Part shown: positions 57,501-64,000 of the stretch, piece after piece
Numbering within the stretch: the stretch's first letter is position 1
Layout of the letters: each line of letters opens with the position of its first letter
Source: an uncultured Pirellulaceae bacterium
GTDB taxonomy: Bacteria > Planctomycetota > Planctomycetia > Pirellulales > Pirellulaceae
Direction: 5' to 3'
NCBI GenBank assembly: GCA_937929805.1
Contig: CALFUT010000037.1
Span: 26,529 to 90,528 of the forward strand
DNA length: 64,000 bases
Position numbers and translations under genes: made by a program
The notes under the pieces: model-generated
The model's input: only the letters and a program-made list of their open reading frames with translations
Told to the model about the DNA's origin: nothing
Databases searched by the model: none

Positions 57501-57714
57501 CGCAAGCCAACAGGCTCAGCGTCGAACCCAGCAGCAACAGCAGCAGCGGCAATTGGAACGGGCGTTGAATCAACGTAACCGCCAAAACGGTGGCGGAAAC
57601 GGTGGTGGCCGTGGTGGCGGAAACGACGGTGGTGGCCGCGGAGGAAACGTTGGCGGTGGAAATCGCGGCGGTGGTGGCGGTGGAAACGGCGGCGGTGGTG
57701 GGCGTGGCCGGTAG
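54538..57714 (+). CDS. Secretin N-domain protein without a visible secretin barrel
   Basis: A 1058-residue exported protein; a signal peptide (MTKPSLTFQLSLLGFLCLWF) ends near SCAQ. Residues about 65-170 resemble an N0/STN domain (IQFSFAQEEWKEVITWFADQ, YTVMEALDQLNHAL). N1-type repeats follow, with KVYRLKHTDADSFLFVARGL, FAIVPLQYADPSTVIATLQR and FFYLKHRYADDMVAFLSNYF. The C-terminal half has glycine-rich loops (about 720-770 and 870-890) and ends in a Gln-rich then Gly/Arg-rich low-complexity tail. I see no C-terminal secretin beta-barrel. A Cys-containing, oddly composed segment at about residues 555-635 interrupts the pattern and may be a compensated frameshift. The role is unknown; similar planctomycete proteins may be periplasmic assembly factors. 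Confidence 0.75.
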   Translation: MTKPSLTFQLSLLGFLCLWFPSHSCAQVQVPRRTATTKGASQAEMQASRSTRLSARASDTANDTGSQQKIQFSFAQEEWKEVITWFADQAGFSLQPVDEWPEGTFDLEDKSDYTVMEALDQLNHALRLRNPPYTLVRNRNLLVLVEADRANYPPELIETVPVEKLDQRGKYETMRCVFEFGELDCLDYETQLKQLVSEENKSAFAVFPGANQIHVRETGAKLRVMRDLIATARQRQSAADSSLKVYRLKHTDADSFLFVARGLLGFEGENNFREDGTLAISAEPLSDRMFVKGTTTGLKQFDEVAALLDVPPDPVDSDGPLDQPFLRSYPVTSDPKLAFDALQTFLDGRDGVQMQQDETTGAILVYGRKADQKIVAETLATIEGSNGQQFAIVPLQYADPSTVIATLQRLWGQTSLGLGETPSGPVMLANSLDRTIIVKGAPSEVTAVKDQIAQLDGAATRVGDGPRTSTRVIPIENDAKRDQLLNILPDFWPSTGRANTLRFNQVLPEDRPMLRDRLRRVPDQGEPAGSGTKNDGGVRPEDPPFDVNLNRARQRTPWQGTSVLPAPSFLTRQSIGHSFDSLCRSAIKKSARFLTRSSALLTCWVGSRCQLMGYPVAMIVAPRQISSFSSQGTGSQSADVPVNPDYRPPEQPETVPGDDIRVKATAGGIVITSGDLDALDDLEDLIRSQLGSQSEVQKPQFFYLKHRYADDMVAFLSNYFGLSSGGDDGGGGGGLFGGVLDNVMGGGSGDMLDSILGGADGLGGSSTILEGDVRLGTDSEFNSMYVTGATEMDLLLINDLIEILDQPEAPHDPELLGSFRTIQIVHRDAEEVKEIVEVQLSDLIVPSGSAEGGNNNQQQGGQQAQMARLLATVAGGGGGGGNGGGGGNGATSEPPRARLSVDTKTSQLLVTGPRFIYNEVLRVVMELDKPQLSEPPTLVVIPGGGNSDFIKRNLRALFGDKIEISDESEEDGSSSSSSDDDDRNESSSASQQAQRRTQQQQQQRQLERALNQRNRQNGGGNGGGRGGGNDGGGRGGNVGGGNRGGGGGGNGGGGGRGR

Positions 57715-57980
57715 GTTGTGGTCGTGACTCAAGGTTGGGTCTTTGAACTCGAACGAGTCTGATCGATAGAAGACGCCATGCTTGAGCTATCCCCCGACCT
57801 TTCGAATGAGCCTGCGATCGCTAAACTGGGTACCAGTCCCGGCTAACACCCCGTCTCAGCTTTCGCTGGTCTGATTGCGGTTCGATAAGTCGTTGTATGC
57901 CGATTCTTGATCGTGGCGGTTGGTTCGTCGGGGCGATTTTCTTCTTGTGCTTGCCTCTCCCTCAGACCCAAAAGTGACTC

Positions 57981-59048
57981 ATGTCCACGGCGACTCAAAA
58001 TAGTGAATCCATTATCTGGTCAGGCGAAGCCGACGGTTGGCTGGACTTGCTCGATCAGACCTTGCTTCCCACCGAACTGAAGCGCATCGAGTGCCGCGAT
58101 GCGGAAACAGTCTGGGAAGCGATCAAAATGTTGCGGGTCCGTGGTGCGCCGGCGATTGGGATCTCCGCGGCATACGGCGTCGTGATTGGTGTGCAAACGG
58201 TTGGCATGGATTCGACGATTGCGGATTTAAAAGCCAGAGCGATTGAGGTGATCGATTACTTGGCGACCAGTCGACCGACGGCCGTCAATCTGTTTTGGGC
58301 TTTGGACCGAATGCGAGCGAAGGTTGACTCGTGGGGCGATGACTTGAGTCTCGCCGATGCCGCCGAAACGCTGTTGCAAGAGGCTCGAGCCATTCATCAA
58401 TCGGATCGCGAGACGTGCCACGCCATTGGCAAACATGGCTGCGATGTGTTGGATGACGTGCAGGGCGTGCTAACGCATTGCAACGCCGGCGGACTAGCGA
58501 CGGCGGAGTACGGGACGGCGCTGAGCGTTTTCTTTACGGCTCAAGATCAAGGTAAGTCGCTGCACGTCTTCGTTGATGAGACGCGTCCGTTGCTGCAAGG
58601 AGCCCGGCTGACTGCGTGGGAATTGATGCAACGAGGCATCAAGGCAACGTTGATTTGCGATTCGATGGCGGCTCAAGTAATGCGAGAAGGCAAAGTACAG
58701 GCCGTCGTCACCGGCGCTGATCGGATTGCGGCCAATGGAGATTCGGCCAACAAGATTGGAACTTACTCGTTGGCCGTGTTGGCCAAGCACCACGGAATTC
58801 CCTTCTACATCGCGGCCCCCGCCAGTACGTTTGATTTGGCGATTGAATCAGGTGCCGAGATTCCGATCGAACTGCGTGACGCGGGCGAAATCACCAACGG
58901 TTTCGGTCGACAGACCGCCCCGGACGAAGTGGAGGTCTACAACCCAGCTTTCGATGTGACTCCGGCCGAATTGATTGAGGCGATCATCACCGAACACGGT
59001 CTCATTCAGCCCGTGACCAACGAAAACGTTCGCAGCATGATTGGCTAA
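57981..59048 (+). CDS. mtnA: S-methyl-5-thioribose-1-phosphate isomerase
   Basis: A 355-residue enzyme of the methionine salvage pathway, converting methylthioribose 1-phosphate to methylthioribulose 1-phosphate; it is related to eIF2B alpha. Signatures: MLRVRGAPAIGISAAYGVVI (about residues 48-67), LTHCNAGGLATAEYGTALSV with the catalytic Cys, DETRPLLQGARLTAWEL, and VVTGADRIAANGDSANKIGT with the catalytic Asp. The length is standard. No other mtn genes are adjacent. Confidence 0.95.
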   Translation: MSTATQNSESIIWSGEADGWLDLLDQTLLPTELKRIECRDAETVWEAIKMLRVRGAPAIGISAAYGVVIGVQTVGMDSTIADLKARAIEVIDYLATSRPTAVNLFWALDRMRAKVDSWGDDLSLADAAETLLQEARAIHQSDRETCHAIGKHGCDVLDDVQGVLTHCNAGGLATAEYGTALSVFFTAQDQGKSLHVFVDETRPLLQGARLTAWELMQRGIKATLICDSMAAQVMREGKVQAVVTGADRIAANGDSANKIGTYSLAVLAKHHGIPFYIAAPASTFDLAIESGAEIPIELRDAGEITNGFGRQTAPDEVEVYNPAFDVTPAELIEAIITEHGLIQPVTNENVRSMIG

Positions 59049-59079
59049 CCGTTGGGGTTAGGATTGTTTCTTCTCGGCG

Positions 59080-59505
59080 TCAGTTGTTGATCGCCACGTT
59101 GACGGTCACCGCATTCCCCTCAGCGGAAATTCGAACGACCGCTTCCTCATTGGCCGGGATGGTTGCCGAAAGTGTCGCGTTGCTGGTGTCTGTCGACTTA
59201 GCGAGAGAAAAGTCGTTTTCCGCGCCAGTTGAAATCTCCCGTTCGGCGGCTTCTTCATCTTTGGCCAGATAAACGTGAATGGCAAACCGAGCATCGTCGG
59301 CGGAGGTCGCGACAACTTCAATCGTTTGCTCGACGCCAATTGGGTCAATTGGCAACGTTATAATTTCCGCTGGTGTCAGAGAGTATTGTTTTTCGAAGGA
59401 TAGCGTCGGTCGGCAACCGGCAATCAGGATGCCGAAGTACGCTAACGCAATGATGGCGAGTAGTGGCGGTCGATGGCCGGGAGTAACGTTCGTAGACTGG
59501 TTCAT
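59080..59505 (-). CDS. Small lipoprotein of unknown function
   Basis: A 141-residue lipoprotein from the ATG at 59505, which has AAAGG upstream; a longer reading from a TTG at 59529 would overlap the preceding gene. A hydrophobic stretch (LLAIIALAYFGILIAGC) ends in the lipobox IAGC. The mature part is a beta-rich domain (IEVVATSADDARFAIHVYLA). It starts seven bases after the stop of the gene at 59513-61450 and is probably co-transcribed with it. Confidence 0.75.
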   Translation of the reverse strand: MNQSTNVTPGHRPPLLAIIALAYFGILIAGCRPTLSFEKQYSLTPAEIITLPIDPIGVEQTIEVVATSADDARFAIHVYLAKDEEAAEREISTGAENDFSLAKSTDTSNATLSATIPANEEAVVRISAEGNAVTVNVAINN

Positions 59506-59512
59506 CGATTGG

Positions 59513-61450
59513 CTACCTTTCGGATTCAAGTTTTCGAAGACTGGTTTTGACCGTGCCTTGATTGTCGGTCATCTGCAACTGAGTAATTTTCCAAATGCCG
59601 TCGCAGTCGGAGACGTTGAACGTCGCGTCGTACTGGTTGAGTCGCTGATGGATGTGCCCCCAGTGTTCGACGGTGCCAGAAATGTTCCACTCGCATTGCC
59701 AACCAAAGGTTGGGCGATCAGCAATTTTCGCGGCATCCAGATCTGCGCCGTTGGCTTGGTTGCTTGTGCGGACCATTGCCATTTCATTCGCTGGATTGGA
59801 ATTGACAATCGCGATGTCATCAATTCGAGCAACCGCCCCGCCCTGCTCTCTCATTTTTAAGCTTTGCTGAACATCAAGGTACAGCTTTCTCAGCAGAGGC
59901 CCATCGACCGTCACCGCCAAAGCGTCGTAGACATCGGATGGCTCCCGAAAATCGAATGCAGAAAACAGGTTGGCGTGAAGCTGTTGAAAGACCTGTTCAG
60001 CCTGTGAATCGGGAAGCTGGAACTTGGCCGGCGGAACGAAGGGGACAGGAATTTGAACCTGTTGCGTGACCGGAGTCGAAAAATGGCAGGCGCCTGCGGT
60101 CGCAATCGCGATGATGCTGGCGATGAATGCTCGAAGTGAAGAGAAGCCCATGAGTGGCTTGAGAAACCAGACGACGGCCGCCAGTCCGAGCATTCCAGCA
60201 CTCACCCACGGCGTGTTGAAGGTCATTTGTGGAGTCCAGCCATTCAGGTCGGCAACGACGGGAGTCAATTGCGGCAGTTGCTGATTCGATTTTGCTTCCC
60301 AAGTATAGGTATTGTTCGCAAGGAACTTTGAAAATGAGGCCCTCAAGGTTTCGTCGTAAGCGAAAATCACCGAGTCCACGCTGCGAATCGCGTGATTAAA
60401 CATGTCCCAAGTGACTTCGACGTGCTGCGGAGGTTTCGCAGCGGGATGGCTCATGATCACACCCACTCGTCCGCTGGCCATGCTAACTTTTCTTGCTTCG
60501 GCTTGGATGGCAAAGTCTCTTAGGTCCAAGCCGTAAAAGTCAATTCGATCAAACGTGGGAGCGATCTGTTCGTCGTCGATGTTGACAGGGTTGCCGGAAG
60601 AAAACCATGCCTCAATTTTCTTTCGGGCAGCAACTTGTTCAGAAACGTCCAGAAACCGATCATCGACTCGTTCAAAATCGATCAGTGCCGCCAAAGTCGC
60701 CAGCGGGATCAGGACCTCATGGCGGACTTCGTGGTTGTTGATGTAGATGAATGAGTAGGTGCTGCTGTAACTGTCGATGCCGAGCGTTTTTTCACGTTGT
60801 TCGGCGAACCAAGATTCCCAGTCCTCTTGGGCGGCGTCTGAGGCAAGCAGTGGGCTGTCCCAATCGAACCGAAATGTTTGCGGCAAGCCGGGTTTCATCA
60901 TGTGAGTGTACGGGGTGTCGCTGCCCGCTTGTTTGAGCAGAATCTTTAACTCGGATGGAAGGAGTGCTCCATCCGCGACCATGTTTTGGCGGAACGTAAG
61001 AAATTCCGGTGGCGTCGCGTGTTCATACTCAAACACAAAGCCCATCACGTACTGCATCAATTGGCCAGCCTTGATACCTTCCTCCGGGACCTTAAAGTCG
61101 ATGATTTGAGTGACCTTCGCGCGGATTGGTTCGCCGGTGGAGTCAAGGATCTCGATTCGTTTGGCCAAGTATTGCGCGTGATCTTGGACTGCGTCGAGCA
61201 ATTCCTTGCTGTCGTAGATCCCGGATTCGAGTGCCTCGACGCCCTGCAGAAGTTCTAAGTCCTCCGCAAAACAGGTCAGCTTCATCGTGGTCCGCGTTTT
61301 ATTGACCAAAACATCGGCCTGCACCACCGACACAGGATGACGCGTGAAAGATTCATTTTCGGCATTGCTGACCGAGGCAAGGGGCAGCGAAATATTCAGT
61401 GCAACAGGCAGCACAATATTCAAAGTAAAGGCAATCAGAAGGTTTGGCAT
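59513..61450 (-). CDS. Secreted/membrane-anchored protein of unknown function
   Basis: A 645-residue protein. The signal peptide (MPNLLIAFTLNIVLPVALNI) ends near SNAENE. The large N-terminal domain (to about 385) begins with beta strands (HPVSVVQADVLVNKTRTTMK). Two membrane segments follow at about 410-455 (VSAGMLGLAAVVWFLKPLMG and FIASIIAIATAGACHF), then a cytoplasmic or periplasmic C-terminal domain with IWKITQLQMTDNQG. No enzyme motif was seen. It is the first gene of a two-gene unit with the lipoprotein at 59080-59505 and is divergent from argS. Confidence 0.75.
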   Translation of the reverse strand: MPNLLIAFTLNIVLPVALNISLPLASVSNAENESFTRHPVSVVQADVLVNKTRTTMKLTCFAEDLELLQGVEALESGIYDSKELLDAVQDHAQYLAKRIEILDSTGEPIRAKVTQIIDFKVPEEGIKAGQLMQYVMGFVFEYEHATPPEFLTFRQNMVADGALLPSELKILLKQAGSDTPYTHMMKPGLPQTFRFDWDSPLLASDAAQEDWESWFAEQREKTLGIDSYSSTYSFIYINNHEVRHEVLIPLATLAALIDFERVDDRFLDVSEQVAARKKIEAWFSSGNPVNIDDEQIAPTFDRIDFYGLDLRDFAIQAEARKVSMASGRVGVIMSHPAAKPPQHVEVTWDMFNHAIRSVDSVIFAYDETLRASFSKFLANNTYTWEAKSNQQLPQLTPVVADLNGWTPQMTFNTPWVSAGMLGLAAVVWFLKPLMGFSSLRAFIASIIAIATAGACHFSTPVTQQVQIPVPFVPPAKFQLPDSQAEQVFQQLHANLFSAFDFREPSDVYDALAVTVDGPLLRKLYLDVQQSLKMREQGGAVARIDDIAIVNSNPANEMAMVRTSNQANGADLDAAKIADRPTFGWQCEWNISGTVEHWGHIHQRLNQYDATFNVSDCDGIWKITQLQMTDNQGTVKTSLRKLESER

Positions 61451-61652
61451 GGTCTCATTTTAGACCAGTTTGGTTGATTGGCCATGAGTGCTGGGTCGAA
61501 GCGATCGTTGCCACGAGGGTGCACGAACGGAAAAACCGTTGCTCAGGGCGATTGCGATCGGGCCCGTTTTTTGTGACATTCTTCGGATCAGAATCCCGGT
61601 CCGACCCGCTTCGATCGAAATAACTCCCCACAATTCAACCTCTACCGCTTGC

Positions 61653-63656
61653 ATGAACGCGCTGACGGAAATCAAAACACGCTTTGCTGACGCCTTGGCC
61701 AGTATCATCGAACCGGACCACGCTTCGGCAGATTTGCTGAGCATGATCAAAGCGACCTCGGATGGAAAATTTGGTGACTACCAAGCAAATTTTGCGATGC
61801 CGTTGGCAAAGAAGTTGGGCAAGCCGCCTCGCGACGTCGCGGCCTCGATTGTCGAAAAGGTGCAGCTGGACGATATCTGCCAGAAAGTCGAAATCGCAGG
61901 ACCGGGGTTCATCAACTTGACGCTCGACGATGCTTGGGTGAAGTCTCGGCTGGCGAACGCAGTCAGTAACGATCGATTGGGAGTACCGAAAGTTGGGCAG
62001 GCCCGGAAATTCGTCGTCGATTACTCGTCGCCCAATGTCGCCAAACCAATGCACGTGGGGCATATCCGATCGACCGTGATCGGAGACGCGTTGGCTCGCG
62101 TTTTGAAGTTCGTCGGGCACGACGTGATCACGGACAACCATCTGGGTGACTGGGGCACTCAGTTTGGCATGATCATTTACGGCTACAAGCATTTCATGGG
62201 ATCAGACTTAGCCGATTCGGAACCGTATAAGTTCTTGCGGGAAGCGTATTACAAGCAGTTTCCCATTGGCACGCTCGGACGTTTGTACAAGCTTGTTCGT
62301 CAGCTTATGGATTACCACTCTGCTGTACGCGAGATAGAAGCAGTGGACAAGAAGCTCATGGAGCTAAAACAGGCTTTGCAGGTGTTGGAAGAGAAGAAGC
62401 CAACTGGTGTAAAGGCTGATGACAAGCAGTTGAAGAAATTGATCAATGCGGCAAGAAGTCGCGTCGAAGCTCAGCGACAGTTGGGGGAAGGCCTGATCAA
62501 AAAAATAGCTGTGGTTGATGCTAACTCGGAACTTAAGGCTTTGGCTGATGCTCATCCTGATATCAACCGCGCCGTTTTGCTGGAGACGGCCGCGTTGCAC
62601 GAGGGCGATCAGGAAAATCGAAAGTTGTGGAACGAGTTCCTGCCGCACTGCCGCGAGGACATTCAGCGAATCTACCAGCGGTTGGGCGTGACGTTTGATT
62701 ACGAACTGGGCGAGAGTTTTTTCCACGACATGCTGGGCGAAGTGGCGGACGAATTTGAGGCCAAAGGTTTTGCCCGCACCAGCGACGGTGCTTTGTGCGT
62801 GTTCATGGATCAGTATGAAACGCCGATGATTATTCGCAAGCAAGACGGAGCCTTTCTGTATGCGACGACGGATTTGGCGACGATCAAGTATCGGCTGAAC
62901 GAGTGGCAGGCGGATGCGATTCTGTACGTGGTGGACCATCGACAGCACCAGCATTTCGAAAAAGTTTTCGATGCGGTGAAGCTGTGGGGCTACGACGAAG
63001 CGGAATTGGTTCACGTTAGTTTCGGGACCGTTCTTGGAGACGACGGCAAACCGTTTAAGACTCGATCTGGCGATACGGTCAATTTGGAAACGTTGCTCGA
63101 CGAGGCGGAGACGCGGGCGATTGCGATTGCCAAAGAGGCGAATCCCGATCTGGAGACGCAACAGCAGGAGAACATCGGGCGCGTCGTCGGCATCGGTGGG
63201 CTGAAGTACGCCGATCTTTCTCAGCACCGTGCGTCGGACTACAAGTTCAGCTACGAAAAGATGCTGGCAATGAAAGGGAACACGGCGACCTATCTGCAGT
63301 ACAGCTACGCTCGTGTCCAAGGCATTCTGCGGCGAATGGAGACCGATTTGGACGAACTGCGATCCAGCGCGGGGCCGTTGGTTTTTGAGGAAGACGTTGA
63401 GCGAACGCTGGCGGTTAAGTTGGTTCGTTTTGGGGAATCGCTGGACGAAGTGCTGGTCGAGTACAAACCGAACCTGTTGTGCAATTACTTGTTTGAGTTG
63501 ACGCAAACGTTTTTCCAGTTCTACGACCAGTGCTCGGTGAAAGATGCCTCCAGCGATGACGTTCGCAACAGTCGTTTGAAGCTGTGTGACTTGACGGCCA
63601 GAACGATTGAGAAAGGTTTGGGTTTGCTGGGGATTGGTGTGTTGCAGCAGATGTGA
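61653..63656 (+). CDS. argS: Arginyl-tRNA synthetase
   Basis: A 667-residue class I synthetase. The N-terminal Add-1 domain begins MNALTEIKTRFADALASI, and the ATG at 61653 is chosen over an upstream reading at 61488 because of this. The HIGH motif reads HVGH in SSPNVAKPMHVGHIRSTVIG; the KMSKS-like loop is FKTRSGDTVNLETLLDEA; the C-terminal helical anticodon-binding domain contains YLQYSYARVQGILRR. An insertion of about 80 residues at roughly 225-305 (coiled-coil, KKLMELKQALQVLEEKK) lies between catalytic-domain segments and accounts for the extra length over E. coli ArgS (577). Confidence 0.95.
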   Translation: MNALTEIKTRFADALASIIEPDHASADLLSMIKATSDGKFGDYQANFAMPLAKKLGKPPRDVAASIVEKVQLDDICQKVEIAGPGFINLTLDDAWVKSRLANAVSNDRLGVPKVGQARKFVVDYSSPNVAKPMHVGHIRSTVIGDALARVLKFVGHDVITDNHLGDWGTQFGMIIYGYKHFMGSDLADSEPYKFLREAYYKQFPIGTLGRLYKLVRQLMDYHSAVREIEAVDKKLMELKQALQVLEEKKPTGVKADDKQLKKLINAARSRVEAQRQLGEGLIKKIAVVDANSELKALADAHPDINRAVLLETAALHEGDQENRKLWNEFLPHCREDIQRIYQRLGVTFDYELGESFFHDMLGEVADEFEAKGFARTSDGALCVFMDQYETPMIIRKQDGAFLYATTDLATIKYRLNEWQADAILYVVDHRQHQHFEKVFDAVKLWGYDEAELVHVSFGTVLGDDGKPFKTRSGDTVNLETLLDEAETRAIAIAKEANPDLETQQQENIGRVVGIGGLKYADLSQHRASDYKFSYEKMLAMKGNTATYLQYSYARVQGILRRMETDLDELRSSAGPLVFEEDVERTLAVKLVRFGESLDEVLVEYKPNLLCNYLFELTQTFFQFYDQCSVKDASSDDVRNSRLKLCDLTARTIEKGLGLLGIGVLQQM

Positions 63657-63686
63657 GGAAGGCGGTTTGATCTTGAATCCTATGCC

Positions 63687-63826
63687 GGGAGGGTAAGGCT
63701 CCGCCCGCACCCAAACCAATCGGTAAGGCTCCGTCCGCCCCCAAACCAATCGGTAAGGCTCCGTCCGAACCATGCGGATCAGTGAACTTAAGCATTCGAG
63801 CGGCTCGGACGGAGCCTCGCCCTCCC
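63687..63826. repeat. REP-like element with 30-bp tandem units and flanking inverted repeat
   Basis: GGGAGGGTAAGGCTCCG (63687-63703) is mirrored by CGGAGCCTCGCCCTCCC (63810-63826) with two mismatches. Inside, a 30-base unit starting GGTAAGGCTCCG repeats at 63692, 63722 and 63752. GGGAGGG(C/T)(G/A)AGGCTCC palindromes are common intergenic elements in planctomycetes as I recall. It lies 30 bases after the argS stop and may act as its terminator. Confidence 0.9.
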
Positions 63827-63896
63827 GAGCACGCTTCCGCTCTTCCACCAAATTTGACATCGAGAACGTGAAGTCCAGAATTTTGCCTTCGACTGA

Positions 63897-64000
63897 ATGA
63901 AGATTGAGCCAAAAAATTATCTCGACCAATTCCTTTGCGGCGATGCGATCGAGGTCGCTCGGACGCTGCCGGACGATTGCGTCGATACGATCGTCACCAG
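63897..64000 (+). CDS. DNA methyltransferase (N4/N6 type), first codons only
   Basis: Starts at the ATG at 63897 and reads MKIEPKNYLDQFLCGDAIEV, then ARTLPDDCVDTIVTS before the edge. GDAxEVxxxLPDxxVDxIVTS is the usual N-terminal lead-in to the (S/T/D)PPY catalytic motif of beta-class N6-adenine/N4-cytosine methyltransferases, whose PPY would fall just outside. Whether it is a restriction-modification or an orphan enzyme cannot be seen. Confidence 0.75.
   Translation, partial: MKIEPKNYLDQFLCGDAIEVARTLPDDCVDTIVT

Noticed and set aside
62364..63929. 521-codon open frame on the minus strand
   Set aside because: It is entirely antisense to argS, whose HIGH and KMSKS-like motifs and full-length match are clear; the antisense translation is basic and has no domain.
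1..64000. tRNA or rRNA genes
   Set aside because: No cloverleaf-like stretch with a GGTTCGAATCC arm or rRNA core sequence was recognised in the gaps; a covariance-model scan would settle it.

Overview
The window is chromosomal DNA of a planctomycete, most likely a Rhodopirellula-like member of the Pirellulaceae. The evidence is a surface protein with the planctomycete extracellular N-terminal motif (LEARHLMA), a DUF1559 pseudopilin-like protein followed by a small lipoprotein, PEP-CTERM proteins, dockerin-type calcium loops, giant FG-GAP/ASPIC proteins, many secreted proteins of unknown function, and intergenic REP-like and heptamer repeats. No rRNA, tRNA, CRISPR array, insertion sequence or prophage was recognised.

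Layout. 1-7.1 kb: the start of mfd (running off the left edge), a PPP-type phosphatase, a secreted unknown, an EboB/TatD-like hydrolase followed by decayed tandem copies of its own 3' end, and a beta-helix surface protein with dockerins. 7.6-13.9 kb (minus strand): a housekeeping cluster yidC - mnmE - TPR protein - mtfA; this YidC carries a PDZ domain. 14.3-20.3 kb: two tandem metallophosphoesterases, tsaB, a His-rich lipoprotein next to a Fur-family regulator, a 25-bp repeat array and purB. 20.5-35.4 kb: large secreted unknowns, an esterase-like protein, a MoxR-type ATPase with a VWA partner, a YihX-like HAD phosphatase, TerC, and a TIGR01777 epimerase.

35.8-54 kb is the most distinctive part. 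A LacI-family repressor is followed by a DUF1559 protein, a lipoprotein, a GPH-type sugar:cation symporter, a 1172-residue protein resembling GH94 phosphorylases, a secreted clan GH-A glycosidase translationally coupled to it, a dockerin protein, a GH16-like PEP-CTERM protein with an intact EVDIE active site, a 1237-residue FG-GAP/ASPIC protein and a second PEP-CTERM protein. Palindromes of the form TGAAA-nCGn-TTTCA, the classical LacI/GalR operator shape, occur upstream of three of these genes. I infer a LacI-controlled glycan (possibly beta-glucan) degradation and uptake regulon.

54.5-64 kb: a protein with secretin N-domains but no visible secretin barrel, mtnA, two secreted unknowns, argS with a lineage-type insertion, a REP-like element, and the first codons of a DNA methyltransferase leaving the right edge.

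Start codons were re-chosen where the longest reading frame began at a weak codon and an internal ATG/GTG had a Shine-Dalgarno sequence or opened a clean signal peptide. All functional calls come from reading motifs by eye; no database search was possible.
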